From assembly GCF_964340395.1 (NCBI RefSeq), contig NC_135568.1:16231776-16295775 (forward strand): DNA of 64,000 nt. Direction: 5' to 3'. A model generated the notes under the pieces. That model had not been told where the DNA came from and made no database searches. It was given only the letters and a program-made list of their open reading frames with translations. Shown here piece by piece: positions 35,896 to 49,215 of the stretch (the stretch's first letter is position 1; each line of letters opens with the position of its first letter). Both the position numbers and the translations under genes were made by a program. This DNA is from Glandiceps talaboti. Its lineage: Eukaryota > Hemichordata > Enteropneusta > Spengelidae.

Positions 35896-36400
35896 TGACA
35901 AGCTAATAAAGTAACACCATACAATTGTTTGCAACTAGTGAAAGCAGTGTCCTCCCCCTACAAGAAGACTCAATGACTGAGGATTAGTTTCAGCGAAGTG
36001 TGTTTGCAAGTCCGGCAGGGAATTGCCTTTCTCTTTGAGATGATTCGTAAAATAACTGTTGGTACCTACTGTGGTGGCCAGTGATGTTTAATGACCATTT
36101 TGATACTAATTTTTGTACATTAATTGAAGTTATTTGAAATGTAAGGCTTTCTTTATTAATGAATGATGCATGGATATTACAGACGAATCCGTAATGCATT
36201 TTACCTTCATAACGGAGAATGCTCACTAGAATTAATAAGAAAATGTGAAGTTTGGTCAAAAATGTTATATGTGGTCAAAGTATTTAAACTCAGAGATATA
36301 GGCTGTGATTGGCTTTGGGGGTTATTTCTATGGTCACATTGGTGACTTGATGAAACAATGTGGAAGGCTAGATGGTCATATCCTTTTGGTGCATTTTGGA

Positions 36401-36406
36401 AATAAA
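36401..36406 (+). terminator. Polyadenylation signal of UBE2F
   Basis: A canonical AATAAA about 500 bp past the UBE2F stop codon, followed by a T-rich stretch. It is the first canonical signal I noticed downstream of the gene. Confidence 0.5.
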
Positions 36407-36585
36407 AATGTGATCATTTTAGTAGTAATTAATCACATTGTTTAATTTTTTGAGTAAAATTTTTTAAAGACAATGTTTTTTGTATTGAAACGGATGGAGC
36501 AACTGTTACCATGTGCAGTGAGAATGCAGAAAATACATGTTTTCTCAGAGTTTACTGTTTGTATAGGAAAACATTAATATTATGT

Positions 36586-36940
36586 ACAACTGCTGACATC
36601 AGACCATAGATGAATGAAACCTGTTACAAGCATTGGAAGTAAACAGCTGAATTGGATTAATAACACTTGGCATATTATATTTGAAGTACAGAGACTTATA
36701 TTACATTCCATCATTTAGATTTATGGTCACTTTACATAATAGTTCACATTCACAAACAAATTTCCAGTTCCTCTGGCATTTCATGTACAAATAGAGACCA
36801 TAGAACTGTTCTTATCAAACCATGTGCGTAATGCAAGTCTCTGCTGTTCCAACATGCTGTGCCAATTCATTTGTTTACTTTCCCTGGTTGTAACAGGTTC
36901 TGTTTGTTTAGTTTGTCCACGGCCTGATGTCAGTAGTTGT
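36586..36940. mobile_element. MITE family E, copy 2 (TA target site)
   Basis: Ends 'caactgctgacatcagac' and 'ctgatgtcagtagttg' flanked by TA, with subterminal inverted segments around 'cctgttacaagc' and 'gttgtaacagg'. It matches the copy at 24091-24441. Confidence 0.82.
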
Positions 36941-38107
36941 ATAGTCTATCCATTGTTCAGTGAGAACACGCATACACAGAAATCACAAATAGTCTAAATA
37001 GTCCATATTGCCAACATTCACATTAGTGCATGTGTTACTGTGTTTCAGGGAGACCACTGCTCTACTAATTACAACAAACATGTAGTCTAGATATCAACAC
37101 ACTAGTAACTTAAGTAAGTGAGTCTATGTGATAGTTTGAAGACGATGTGTTAACATGATCAACAGTTGTTACAAAGTGCTAATATTTTTTAACCAGAGTA
37201 AAAGACTCTCTCTGCCATCCTGATTTCCAAAATGATGGCATCTGATCAAAAATACCACTACTCTCAGAGGCTTTATTTCTGTTCCTCAAATCAGTGTGTA
37301 TTTTTTCTTTATTTCCGAGACATTAACCAGGAATAATTAAGTCATTTTTGTGTGATCAAGGTCGTCAGTAAATGAATCAAAATGCCCACGTTCATTTCTA
37401 ATTTACAAGATTCAAAGTAACTATATTTTGCCGACTTGTTTATTGTTTTCAAAAATTTATGTGTAAACAGTGCAGTGGTCAACGCTTCAATGTCAGTCTA
37501 GTATAGCAGATAGTCCTATACAGAGACATATGTAGAACAGTGTGCACCCATTGCTGACACTACTAATCAGGTGTATGCTAGGGAGTCTCATCTCATTCTT
37601 ATTCCAAACCCCAACTCCCTAGTTTGAATACAAATGTACGTGTGTTGTACAGTTGGTCCACTAGCTGTTCTACATTCCTGTTGTTATAGTGACCGAGATT
37701 TAGGTTTGTTTGTTTGTTATTATATTTATAACAATTGGCTGTATACAAATCATATTTTATGTTACTTTACTCAAACTAAATATTCATAATATCAATTCCA
37801 GCTATTCTTAACTCAAAGACATTTTACCGTCAAACACTTCAATTGATCAATTGTCAATATTTATATCTCATTTCACTCTCATTTTGACATTTTTTCCTTT
37901 TTTTCAAAGATCAATAAATACATTAGTTTATAGCATATGATTATGTAGTCATCTTTGTCCTGTTCTGAGTGTTATATCTTTACATGCACATGAAATGTCA
38001 GGGGGACTTAGAATCTGTTTGTGAGTGTGTGCTATGAAGCCATAAAAGTGTTCTTATGAAACCATGAAATGTAATGAAATGTAATATATGTCTCCATAGT
38101 TCCAATT
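36941..38107. other. Intergenic, no gene seen
   Basis: AT-rich sequence downstream of UBE2F without a supportable exon or long repeat. Confidence 0.6.
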
Positions 38108-38558
38108 ACAGCTAAAATGATGTTGGCTTGGTGTTTCACTTGTGTAACATGACATTTATTTCACACCCTCAGACAACTTCTGATGCAAAAGAAACAATTA
38201 CATAGGTACCATGCACAGTAGGGATGTAGAAGTAGTCAAGTTTAAATGTTGATTATCAGTTAGAAAATAAACAATTGCTGCCATAAAAATCATCAAGTCC
38301 AGGTGTTATGTTTTCATTAGAAGCCTGTTTTTACTGCACTGTGAAAGAATATCAACGCTTATCAGTGTTCAATGTGATTGGGGCAAAGGATCCTGCTGTG
38401 TTTATTCATTTCTCTGTTATTGTTAGTCTAGAGTCGAAATATGTCTATCTTTGTGTCAAAAACGTAATGTCCCATTAGTGAAACACCACGCCTACATCAT
38501 TTTAGCGAAAACGTGATGTCGCACGAGTGAAACACCCAGCCTACATCATGTTAGCTAT
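38108..38558. mobile_element. MITE family A, copy 2, with doubled right end
   Basis: Matches 6401-6747 through the body. The right terminal repeat occurs twice in tandem: 'cctacatcattttagc' near 38491 and 'cctacatcatgttagct' near 38540, each preceded by 'gtgaaacacc'. This makes the copy about 100 bp longer. Confidence 0.8.
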
Positions 38559-38869
38559 AATCCAGTATATGTTAACAAAATGGTTAACTTTATGAAATGT
38601 AACAAGTTCCGTTTGGCACTACCTGAATGTTCAGCTGTAGGTCACATACAAATTATTGTTACTTTAAATAGACTGTGTGGTATAGCATGGCAGTTGAATA
38701 GACTGTGGTATTGCATGGCAGTTGAATGTTTCTTTTGACAATTTTGACTTTATTTCTCTATAAAAGCATGGATGTTCATTCGGTTTCCTACAATATGTCA
38801 CAACATGTTGATACAACAGTGATAAGCTATTGAATGGATGTTGGTTTAATTATGGTCTCAGTAAAAGAA

Positions 38870-39115
38870 TTTAGTTTTTTATCAAACATTGAACTATTGA
38901 TCTCACAGGGGGGGGGGGGGGTTGAGGCCAAAGTAAATGAATTTAGTTTTTTATCAAACATTGAACTATTGATCTCACAGGGGGGGGGGGGGGGGGGGGG
39001 TTGAGGCCAAAGTAAATGAATTTAGTTTTTTATCAAACATTGAACTATTGATCTCACAGGGGGGGGGGGGGGGGCGGGGTTGAGGCCAAAGTAAATGAAT
39101 TTAGTTTTTTATCCT
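38870..39115. repeat. About 75-bp tandem repeat carrying long G tracts
   Basis: Units of 'gaatttagttttttatcaaa', 'cattgaactattgatctcac' and 'agg' are followed by runs of 12 to about 20 G, then 'ttgaggccaaagtaaat'. The G tract differs in length in each of the three main copies, and one contains a C interruption. Confidence 0.92.
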
Positions 39116-39216
39116 ACTTTAACTATTGATCTCAGACCTTAGACAACTGATCCAACCCACATACCCGGTATAAGCTCATGATTATGATGATACAGTGGAA
39201 AACGTTTGAAAGGTTT

Positions 39217-39663
39217 TTATATATATGAAAGGTGTCCATGGTGTTGAGCATTCCTGAATACGACTGAGCATTGCCATATTTGGGCGTATGGTCGCCTTAT
39301 ATGGCTGAAGTTCTTTTCGCGTGAACGTGGATGGGTATCACCATATTTTGGTTGTATGATTGCCTTAAAAGGCAGAAGTTGTCGCACGTCATTTTGAGTC
39401 CGCAAGGGCCTACCATCGAAGTACATTTGGGAAGTAATTTCGTACTCTTGCACAGCGCTACCGTAAAAAAGTCGAAATCTGCCCCCCCCCCACTGGGTTT
39501 GACCTCGTCCTTCAGCACACTGTCCGCCTATATTGGGATTTACCCACTTCCCACCAGGAAAACGTTTGTGCTTTCCACTATACCGTGGAAGTACCTTCCA
39601 CAACAGTTCATTTAGACGTATACAATGTGCGCCCCCCCCCCCGTCCATGTCTCCCCCTCCCAC
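39217..39663 (-). other. GC-richer segment with a 148-codon open frame
   Basis: The frame passes through C tracts at 39480-39490 and 39632-39642. It has an internally repeated 90-95 bp segment ('ccatatttgggcgtatgg' and 'ccatattttggttgtatg'). No family is recognised. Its openness may be incidental, or it may be a decayed exon. Confidence 0.2.
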
Positions 39664-40431
39664 TGTATCAAAATGAGAACGTCCTCATCACAATTCCTTA
39701 GGCCTTGTTTGCTCCCCTCCCGCCACCAATCGAAGAAAATTGCGGTGTTACGTTAGAACAACTTTTTGCAAGAACAGCTTCGTTGACAGCACCTGATTAC
39801 AGCATGTACGGCATGTATATTTTCTATGTATTATGTGATTATTCATAGGTACAGGTACATACTAGTAAGCCATATACGGCAGATTTTATTAACTAAATCT
39901 ATTTACTGTCTCGCTAAAATTTCACGAACGTCGATCATCGCTTTTACATAAGCAACATGAATCTCGCCAAACTATATTTAATATTTCATCGATCTCAAAT
40001 TTATACAGTAACATTTGCATAGATATAACGATGAATGAATACATACATGAATGGCACGTGTCTATATAGTTACAACATTTTCTTGTGTGTATTTTTGTCA
40101 TTGGTAGTTTTAAACAATACATGCACATTGGATGGTATTAAAATAACACAAGGGTATATAGTAGTTACCCATATATATTCTTTGGAGTTATGTTAATTCA
40201 ACAATAATATTCAGTGTGGTTTTTCTAAGCTTTGTTTATCTTTCAACTTGTATGTATGTATGTATGTACGTACGTATGTGTGTGTGTCTGCGTCTGTGTG
40301 TGTATGCGGTAGATAAATTGAATAATGTTTGATTCTGCTGCTAAGTTATATAATGGAATTTCAAGTTTCGAAGGGGTGAGGATTATTAAGATGGTTTTAT
40401 TAAATTGAAACTAAGTACATTGAAATATGTG

Positions 40432-40514
40432 AGTGCGGTGGCCGAGCGGTTAAGGCGTTGGACTTAAGTTCCAATGGACAATAGTCCTCGTGGGTTCGAA
40501 TCCCACCCGCACTA
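40432..40514 (+). tRNA. tRNA-Leu (anticodon UAA)
   Basis: A class II tRNA. The acceptor stem is 'agtgcgg' (40432-40438) with 'ccgcact' (40507-40513) and discriminator A. The A box is 'tggccgagcgg'. The anticodon stem 'ttgga'/'tccaa' encloses the loop 'cttaagt' with TAA at 40465-40467. It has a long variable arm ('tggacaatagtcctcg') and the B box 'gggttcgaatccc'. There is no intron. A T run (40517-40521) follows as a pol III terminator. The overlapping minus-strand ORF with 'GIRTHE' is the well-known artefact of translating tRNA-Leu. Confidence 0.97.
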
Positions 40515-40714
40515 TACTTTTTGCGACAGTTTACGGGAAAAAACTGTTTGGGAAAATAACCAAAGTGAGACTCTTTTCCAGCGTATTGCCCACAGTGCCA
40601 CACTTTATTTGTAAACCGGTCTGTCTACATCATGATCTGTGTGATTTTGCATCGCTTCACTAAACCTAGTTAAGCCTCAAGAAAATTGTTTAAATTTGGT
40701 TCCAGTTACCCCGG

Positions 40715-40952
40715 ACTTCACCTAGTTTTTCACTGCTGACTCTAAACTTTTTTTCACATTCGAGAAAAAAAATAAAATCGAGAAAAATTTAATTTCGCGA
40801 TAAATATTGGATGAGGAAACTGACATCAACTTATAAAGACAATATAAAAACTGTTCTTCCAATCTGTAATGGCTGTACATCTGATGGGAAGAAACCAATA
40901 ACATAGAGACCACATGGAAAACAACGAAAAACATAACTACCTGAACTAGATA

Positions 40953-40958
<6 letters not shown>
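40715..40958. repeat. Interspersed repeat family G, copy 1
   Basis: About 240 bp sharing 'tctgttcttccaatctgtaa', 'gaagaaaccaataaca' and 'cataactacctgaactaga' (with small differences) with 47210-47474. It is followed immediately by a (TA)n tract. Minus-strand frames in both copies give partly similar peptides, but with substitutions and no known domain. Confidence 0.75.

Positions 40959-41046
<88 letters not shown>
40956..41046. repeat. (TA)n microsatellite
   Basis: About 45 uninterrupted TA units. Confidence 0.97.
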
Positions 41047-41047
<1 letters not shown>

Positions 41048-42240
41048 TAACCTGATTTGATAAATAAAATTTGTATGATACATGGATGTACCCACACGAT
41101 ACACAGAAAACACATCCACTACCTATAAGTCATAACAACTGAAAAATGGCGACATTTTGTTGATCTCTGGCCTAATTATGATATTTTAATATCCAAAACT
41201 TTTGACAAAATATTTGTCAAATTGATTATTCATAGTATACAGTGTGTAGCATGTAAATATGACTTATAAGTAACTTTGACATGGTTTTATAGGCAGTAAG
41301 TATTAAGCCTACCAAAACATGTGTTTACCCATAGCAATACATGGTATTTTGGTTTTCTTGTGATATATAACAAAATGATGCCCAGGGGTGCGCGAGTGGC
41401 ACCCGTCAGATATGCTAACAGGACACCTTTCTGAGGTGGAATCTGCAAAAAAATATCATATAACTCACATTGCAAGGTTAACCCCCCAAAACCACCTCTG
41501 GCAACTGGACTATCAACTAGGGCGGTGACACTGATGATGTGTTAAAAGCTGAAACAAGCATCGTCGTTTACCACAGCCTCTGTTATGGCACCATCCAAGA
41601 CGCACCGCCAATTTCGCAGTGTCGTGGAAGAAATAACAGCTTTGCGAGCATGGGAAAAAGTGAAAGTAGATAATCGTATTTTGATGTTAGAGCGATTTGA
41701 ACTTTGAACCTCACCGACCTTTTAACTACCACAGTATACGAAAATGGTAGCCATGTCGAGAGGATCCCACCAAGAACGTCTACTTGTTCGAACACATGGG
41801 GGCGTAATACAGCTATGAGATTTCATAATATTCCCTAGATAGTGCGATAAATATTAAAACATGTATTATCTGAAATCACAGTATGGTGGCACATAGTTGT
41901 ACGTGTCCTCCCAGCAACTAGCAACCTCAGAATATATTTACTCTCTAAAACATCAAACTCTGAAACCATGTGTATATGCCTGAATCGACGCCAGTTCAAA
42001 GTACTAGTCGGTAAGTTATTCCAGTTTGATTGTAAGAGATATTGCTTGTTTGATTTGGGATTTCGCTATTAATTTTAAGCTTACATTTTATTTACTTTTA
42101 TAGGAAGCAAATCAAATTCTTCAAGTTGTCTTCCTAGGCGGGGATTGCATGATTTAGAACATACATGGTTCATTTAGTCTGTAACTTGTCATGCAACTCC
42201 TATCAGCTATCACTCGCTAAAAACAAACGAAAAATGTTGG
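41047..42240. other. Intergenic, no gene seen
   Basis: No supported exon. CpG content rises from about 41500 towards the first exon of the downstream gene. Confidence 0.5.
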
Positions 42241-42460
42241 TCGATGAATGAGGGCGCCCCACTACGCAAGAGTAAATTCGAACATGGAACAATCATGGCA
42301 TTGCGGACGGAGAGCGAACACGTCACTCCGCAAATAACTTTTGCATCGTCGAAAGCTCTATTGCTGTGTCCGACTGTATTTCTATACACGTCCGTCAAAT
42401 TGTCGTTCTACGAACCAATCTTTTTCTACTAAGATCAAGATTCACCAGTGACTATTTTAG
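42240..42460 (+). promoter_or_regulatory. Promoter / 5'-UTR exon of the 494-aa gene
   Basis: A CpG-richer stretch ends at a consensus donor ('attttag' then 'gtaagt' at 42461). The next acceptor is at 42715-42716, two bases before the ATG of the first coding exon. A short upstream frame from 42244 closes at 42432. The exon is inferred from this donor-acceptor pair; the transcription start is not visible. Confidence 0.5.
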
Positions 42461-42718
42461 GTAAGTTTTGGGTCATTTCTGTTTTTTAAAATAATTTTAT
42501 TTGTGAAAGTTTAGCGATGTGAACGCGAACTTGAAACGTGTGCAGTGGCAACTCCGTTGCTATGGACGGAACACGCTGCATCCAGCTAGCAACATGGAAC
42601 TTAGATACGCGTCAAGTCAGTGTAGTCGTCAATGAGAAATAGAATGATATTTTGTGCGTCAAGTTTGTAATTAGCACAATTGTATATAACATTTTTAAAT
42701 TCCTATCTTTCTATAGCT

Positions 42719-45700
42719 ATGCCTAAAAATACTCTACATGATCCAGTTTCTGGCCGCTTTATGCGCGGAACACCAAAGGCCCCTAAAAAGAACCGTGACC
42801 GTGTAAGTGAGAAGGAGGCCGAGAATATAATCAGTGTGTCTGATACGGCAGTATTGTCTGATGCTAGGATGTCTCCTCGTAGCATCCGTAGTAAGTATAT
42901 GACTTTTAAAAAACTGCACATTTTTAATTTTTCATTGCATATTGCTTTGTTGTAATTAATTTGTGATCTACTTTCAATATATTTTTTAAAGTACTTTTTG
43001 TGAAATTTTACAAGAAGTTGCTGTACAATTTTAGGTGATCTTTTGCCATCTATGGTCGTTCCTGAGGGAACCATTGCTGCTGTTCTGCCATCTATTAATC
43101 ATGAAGCACCCGATCAGTCTGACCGTCTTCTGCCAATGCGTCCAACGGTTTCTCCTTTGTTGATGAAGCAAGCTGACCCAGCTCTGCTACTTCAAGCTCT
43201 GCGTGAGCCTACTCCTGAGAACCTTGACACCGTGGATTTGAACGACGTTCTCCTCAACAGTAATAATAAAGGTAGGAATGTAATTTTTTTTTTTTATAAT
43301 AAAATAAATGTTGATGTCACAAAGATGAGAACAAAAGGGGATTATGATTGGAGAACTGAATATGCACGATTGACAACAGGAATTTGGCTGATGGAAGATT
43401 CTGAAGAAAATGCTAAATATAGTAAAGTTATTTTTATTTATGAATGTAAATTTATATTAAACACATTTGTTGACACCTTAGTTAATGAGCCCGTGTCTTA
43501 TATGATGCGCGAGTTTGCGCGGTCTCGTCGCGTCTCGTCCAGTAAATCTGAAATCTCGCGTGATGACATTAGCTCTCTGAACTGAAGTCTCACAACATGC
43601 TATAGCGGGGATTTTTGCAATACGTGACAGTAGAGACGTATTTTATACGTCTCTATTGAACATTATGCTATCCCATCGCATCAAACGCTCGGTTTGCGAT
43701 TCGGAAATCTCGCGTAGCCATCCAGGTCGGCCCTAAAGTCTCGCGTGACAAGTCGGATATTCAACCACACCACGTTCACGTACCGTGCCAAGGAATTACC
43801 GCTGTTCATCACCAAGTGACCTCTCTCGATATTCACATCCCAAGTATCAAGAATAAATATTCGGGAGTATTTATATGCCATGCAATTTATCCTAATGGAC
43901 TTTCAATATTTGTTTTCTGTCTTTTATTTTAACAAATATTTTAAAACTTTTTTTTTTGGAAAGTTTAAATTTTCGTTACATACACTTTTATAATAAATGC
44001 GAACAGTGCAATATTTTTTTAACGTTTAGACGACATCCCAGATAATGAATATGAGTGATAATTATTTAATGTTGCCAAAAATTTTTTTTATAAAACAAAG
44101 TAGCTGGTGCGTGGCTGGCAAAATACGAATGGGGGGGGGGGCTGACAAATGGAAGGAAGGGGAGGGGATGGCGGCGACATTGAAATGATGTAAAATTAGT
44201 AAAATAAAAAAAAAATTCAAATGAGCGATGATGCAAACAAGTGTGAATACAAAAATTAGTGAATAAAAGCCAGTGAATTAAAAAAAAGTTGGTGAAATAA
44301 AACACAATTCAAATAATTCCAATAAAGGTCAAACTTGACTTCGCAAGTAAAGTCCCAATCAAGTATGTTTACGAATATCTCTGACAACCGTTGGAAAATA
44401 AATTATCTGAGCCATAGTCTAGAATATGTTCCAAAACACAAAGGTATAAAAATGATACAAACTTAGAAAATTTGCTTTCACAACAATGACATTTATTTTT
44501 CTTATTATTCTTTTGTTTATTAAATATTCCAATTAGTAATTAAATTCCCGTCGCACTTTTTCAGCAGTTAGCACCGAGATGTTGTGAATCGATTAGGGTA
44601 GCTACATTCCCGATAATTTTTAGTTACGTTCGCGACCACGAAAAGTCAAATAAAAAGTCACAAACTTGATAAATTGGAGAAATGAATACATAATACGTAC
44701 ACCTTGTCTGTAAAGTATGCCGTGATAGGGCGCCCTCACACATCGGTCGGGAAAGGAGGCTGGTGAGGGCGGAGCGACACAACGTTACGTTCGCCCAGTG
44801 GTTCATTTAATTGACTAGTCTTGTGTATGGCACGAAAAGTTCGAGCAGAAACAAATAACACATAGACAATTCGGAAAACAAAACATAACTATCTGACCTA
44901 GACACTCACACATGAACTTTTTTTTTTTAAATTAAAAAAAAATTTACCTACCCCACCCATTTGAAAATCGAACGTAATCGGAACCACATAATTCTTTAGG
45001 CCTTAACTTGTTTATACTCAAGGTTTTATCAAATAACCGTAACGCGAATTCACACGGATCCATCCTACGAGATGTCAGTTTCCATAGTTTTCCCCAGTGA
45101 GTCGTCCACGCTATCCTTTGGTTCTTATTAATCATCGATCGATGACTGAGCTATCGTCTTTTCCATACTCTTGAAACGATAAACATAACCAGAATAGTAC
45201 AACGCTTCCTCAGCTAACATGGAAATAAGGAGTCTGAATACATGAAGAAAATAGCGCCAACAGTTGAAAACTTGATGTTTCTCCCTCGGGCAAAATGTCA
45301 CCTCGAATTCGTCGTGATCGGAAATTTTCTGACCTTCATGTTAACTACTGCCGATATTTCACCTGGCATGGAAGTTTGCCATCACAAGAAGTTACCCGGT
45401 TCTTTGCACGGTCATAACTAACCCGGTCTTGCCGAATGGTTTGAATCACGCACAACATACAACTATCCATTGACCATGGACTACTGCAGGATGATACACT
45501 GTGACCTGCCATATTTGATTCTGACTTTTCCGTTTCGCTTGTCCTCCCGAGTGTGGAAAGGCTGGGAACACACGTCAACACTTGCGAAAACAAAACCGTG
45601 AAATCCGTTTAGTTATAGCAAGAATTGTGCGAGTTAATTAATGATGGCTCTTTACTGCTCGTTTCTTGCAAGAAGTGACTGAGGCGCTCGAGCAAATGTT

Positions 45701-48700
45701 AATTCTCGGAATTTTACACCGACTTCTATAATTATGTATACAAGTAAATAACTAGACCAGTTGAACACAAAGATCATGGTTTGAATACCGAGAAGAAGAA
45801 GAAAATATTTGATCTTCAAAGACGTCTCAGTTGAAAGAAGAGATAAATTACTGACAGTTCGGGCCAGAAATAAAATACACATTGAAGACTGGTGAAATTA
45901 TCACTATATTTCAAATGAAAATGTTAAAACTTTGACAAAGTGATGAGCCATAAATTGTGACTGGTTCACGTTGGAGTTTACATTGGAATGAATCTACAGC
46001 AGCTTTATTGAAGTGTGTGACTTTTTAACAACAACTGTAATTTGACTATGATGATTTTAAAGAAGAAGTAGCTAGAATCGGATGTGCGCTGAGAATGACA
46101 ATTTCCTATCATATTCGGCCCAGCTTAACGTATTTGTGTAACCAACATGATCCCCGCAAGCCAGTGCACATATTTCTGCTATAAGCAACGAAAGCAACCT
46201 CAAGCGGGTACGTTCTGGACGATGCCGTAAAGACTGGGCCTGCAGTTTACGACGTTGGAGACCAGTGACGTACATATATCTATTCCTGCTGATAGAAGTG
46301 AGATTATAGTGTACGCATGATTCCAAAAATGGACGAAGAATCAAAGCCCTATGTCAAGTGAAGACGTCTTAAAGACAACATGATGTCCAATTAATAATCT
46401 GATGTTGTCGTCATCTTTCGTCATCTTTTTTCACACATACTACTGAAATAGCGGAAAAACTGTTCGTGTGGAGAAAGTTTTGACCTCAGTCCGATGTACA
46501 TTTAAAACATTGGTGTGATCAACAACTGTAAATTAGTAAATTTAGTAACTATTGACAGTAGACTTGAATCTACATGATTTCTTCCATATGCTAACTTTGC
46601 ACCAAGTCGGAGTAGCTCCTCCATCTTGACGTTATAAGGACAGGACGAGTAAAAGAGACCAAGCCAAAGCCCGCCCTCGTAGGGTCGGGAAGTGTAGTAG
46701 CGCTATCTACATGGTTGAACTTCAAAGTCATAAACTACACTATAAGCTTACAGGTGAAATATTACCAAAAAATGACTGAATTTTAAAGATGACGATATCT
46801 GAGACACTGTTGAAGATGAAAAAATAGGTTGTCTAAATTCAATCCAAATTATTTTCGAAGGGGATGGCACTAAGGAGTCTTCTGATAAACGCCAAAAAAA
46901 TAAGTGGCCATTGGTAGATTCGTGCAAACTTTTGTGTTGAAAGAAATCAAGTTCAAGATTACTGTAAGAATAGGCTTTATGAAGGCAACGTCAATCCACG
47001 CACTGCTTTGATTTCAACAATACCGGAGACACAATTCAGAAGATCAACAAATTTAACTTTTTGTAAAACCGACATGACTCCACTTGCTGTCGTCATCACA
47101 AATTGTCGTAAACCACTGTCTCTACATGACGTCATCATTACAAATTGTCGCAAACTACTGTCCTCTTTACGGCAACGTCAATAAGGCCTTAAAAAGTTGT
47201 TCGGTTCCGGTTACCCGATACCACCTAGTTTATTCACGCTGACCCTAAACTTTTTTTTACGTATTTGAGAACAAAATGATAAAAACGCCAAAATTGTGAA
47301 GTCTCGCAAGAATTAGTGGATGCGGAAAGTGACATCAACTTAAAAAGACAATACAAATCTGTTCTTCCAATCTGTAATGGATGTACATCTGGTGAGAAGA
47401 AACCAATAACACAGAGACCATATGGAAAATAACGGAACACATAACTACCTGAACTAGACACTCACACATGAAACAAATAAATCAGTGTATATATTGATAG
47501 TGTCTGGCAGTTTGAAACTGAGTCCAGCCTTTGGTACCCGTATGTACCACTCCGCGCATTATAAAAGTGGAAGCGACAAATGAATATTTTGCAGACTAAA
47601 ATATATGCATAAGGTCAACTTGATATATTTTGAGATTATTTGATCTCAATTCAAAAATATTGTACGGCAACCCTTCACACCCCTCTTGACTATAACTATG
47701 AATAGCTTAGACCTTTGATGAATGAAATAACATCAAATAGTCGAGGCTTTTATTTTTCATTCGCGAAGTACCACAGCTTTCTGAAAAATCATCTGATTAC
47801 AAATGGCGGTCGACTAGTATGCACACCTTGTTAAAGACCTTGTATTCGAAACTTCAGTGATTTTTTTAAATACAAATTTTGGGATCTGAATTATCTACAA
47901 CTTTCGCACCCTACTTGTATTCCTTGTAGGTGCTAAGGATGAATACCCTTTTGGATTAGAGCCTGGTGCTCCACGTACTGAATTCTTGAAGACCCCGGAT
48001 GTCCATATTGTTGGTATGCAGTATTTTAATTAGATATCACTCACACAGCCTAGGATATTGTCATGTTAGTGTTGGTGTTATTTAGAAGGGGTGGTATTAC
48101 ATGTAAACGGCATTGTTCAATGTAGTCTTCTAATTAGCTGTAACTGTTAAAACTGATTGTCAAAGTACAGGCTCATCAAACAAGAGAAAGTCAAATAACA
48201 AAAATGCACAAAACATAAGATATCCATTAAAAAAACTTTCACAATTAATTGGCAACTTATAAACATTTACCGCTATATTGGTGACGTCACTTCTGGCATG
48301 AAACTTTTCATTTCAAACATTGGCTGCTTGGTATATACAATCATAGTTTTGGCTGATGATTTGTAACGGTGCCTTAAGTTACCCGGATGAAGACGTCACA
48401 TTATTACAAACACCTTGGCCGTCTATTAGAAACTTATGCTCAGAAAGATAAAAGTCCTCTGTCAAAAAAATCTTGATAAAAAAAGCAAACGTTTTGGAAA
48501 TAAAAGTTCATTTATAGCTTAACTTCCCATACTTGCGCATAAAGTGATGTGGGAAAATACTTACACATAAAATTATGTTGGAAAGATGGTTGATCGATTG
48601 AGTAACTTGTTTGACATCCCTACTTTACGTGGTCGGCGCACTATTAAACTCGGCTGTGTTTATTCCCAGGTACAACACCAAGCCCAGATGGTCTGTTTAA

Positions 48701-49125
48701 CGCTTCGTATACACGTAATATGGAAACCGATTTTTACGATACCCCCACTCCTGAACCGAAATCCGAATCCGAATCTGAACCAGAAGTGATAGAGGACGTA
48801 GTGTATGAGATGGTTGCACCTGATGAGTCCGCACGTCGTATTGTGACTGACATTCCACGACCCCGTGCACCATACCGTCCTGAGATGCAACCTAAATTGG
48901 TGGCTCGTCCAAACCTGAAACATGTTGATAACGCTAGCGGCCAGCGTCCTCATGCCCCATCTCCAAATGCCTCTCGTGCCAAACAACAACCCTCCCGTCG
49001 TCATTCAAGTAACAGTAAGTTTCATTTTTTTCCTACAATATCTATGATTAACTGTCTGCGCCGCCTGAATGTCTTTCTGTAAATATGCGAGACTGATTTT
49101 GAACTTACTGTGAACTGACTGACTG

Positions 49126-49215
<90 letters not shown>

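Noticed and set aside
40400-40603. 67-codon minus ORF containing GIRTHE
   Set aside because: It is the antisense translation of the tRNA-Leu gene, a common false prediction.
42244-42432. 62-codon plus ORF as the N-terminus of the 494-aa protein
   Set aside because: It closes with a stop before the donor at 42461, so it can at most be an upstream ORF in the leader.
44853-47474. LTR retrotransposon bounded by the direct family G repeats
   Set aside because: There are no TG...CA ends, primer-binding site or pol-like frames between them, and the 240-bp unit also occurs alone at 40.7 kb.
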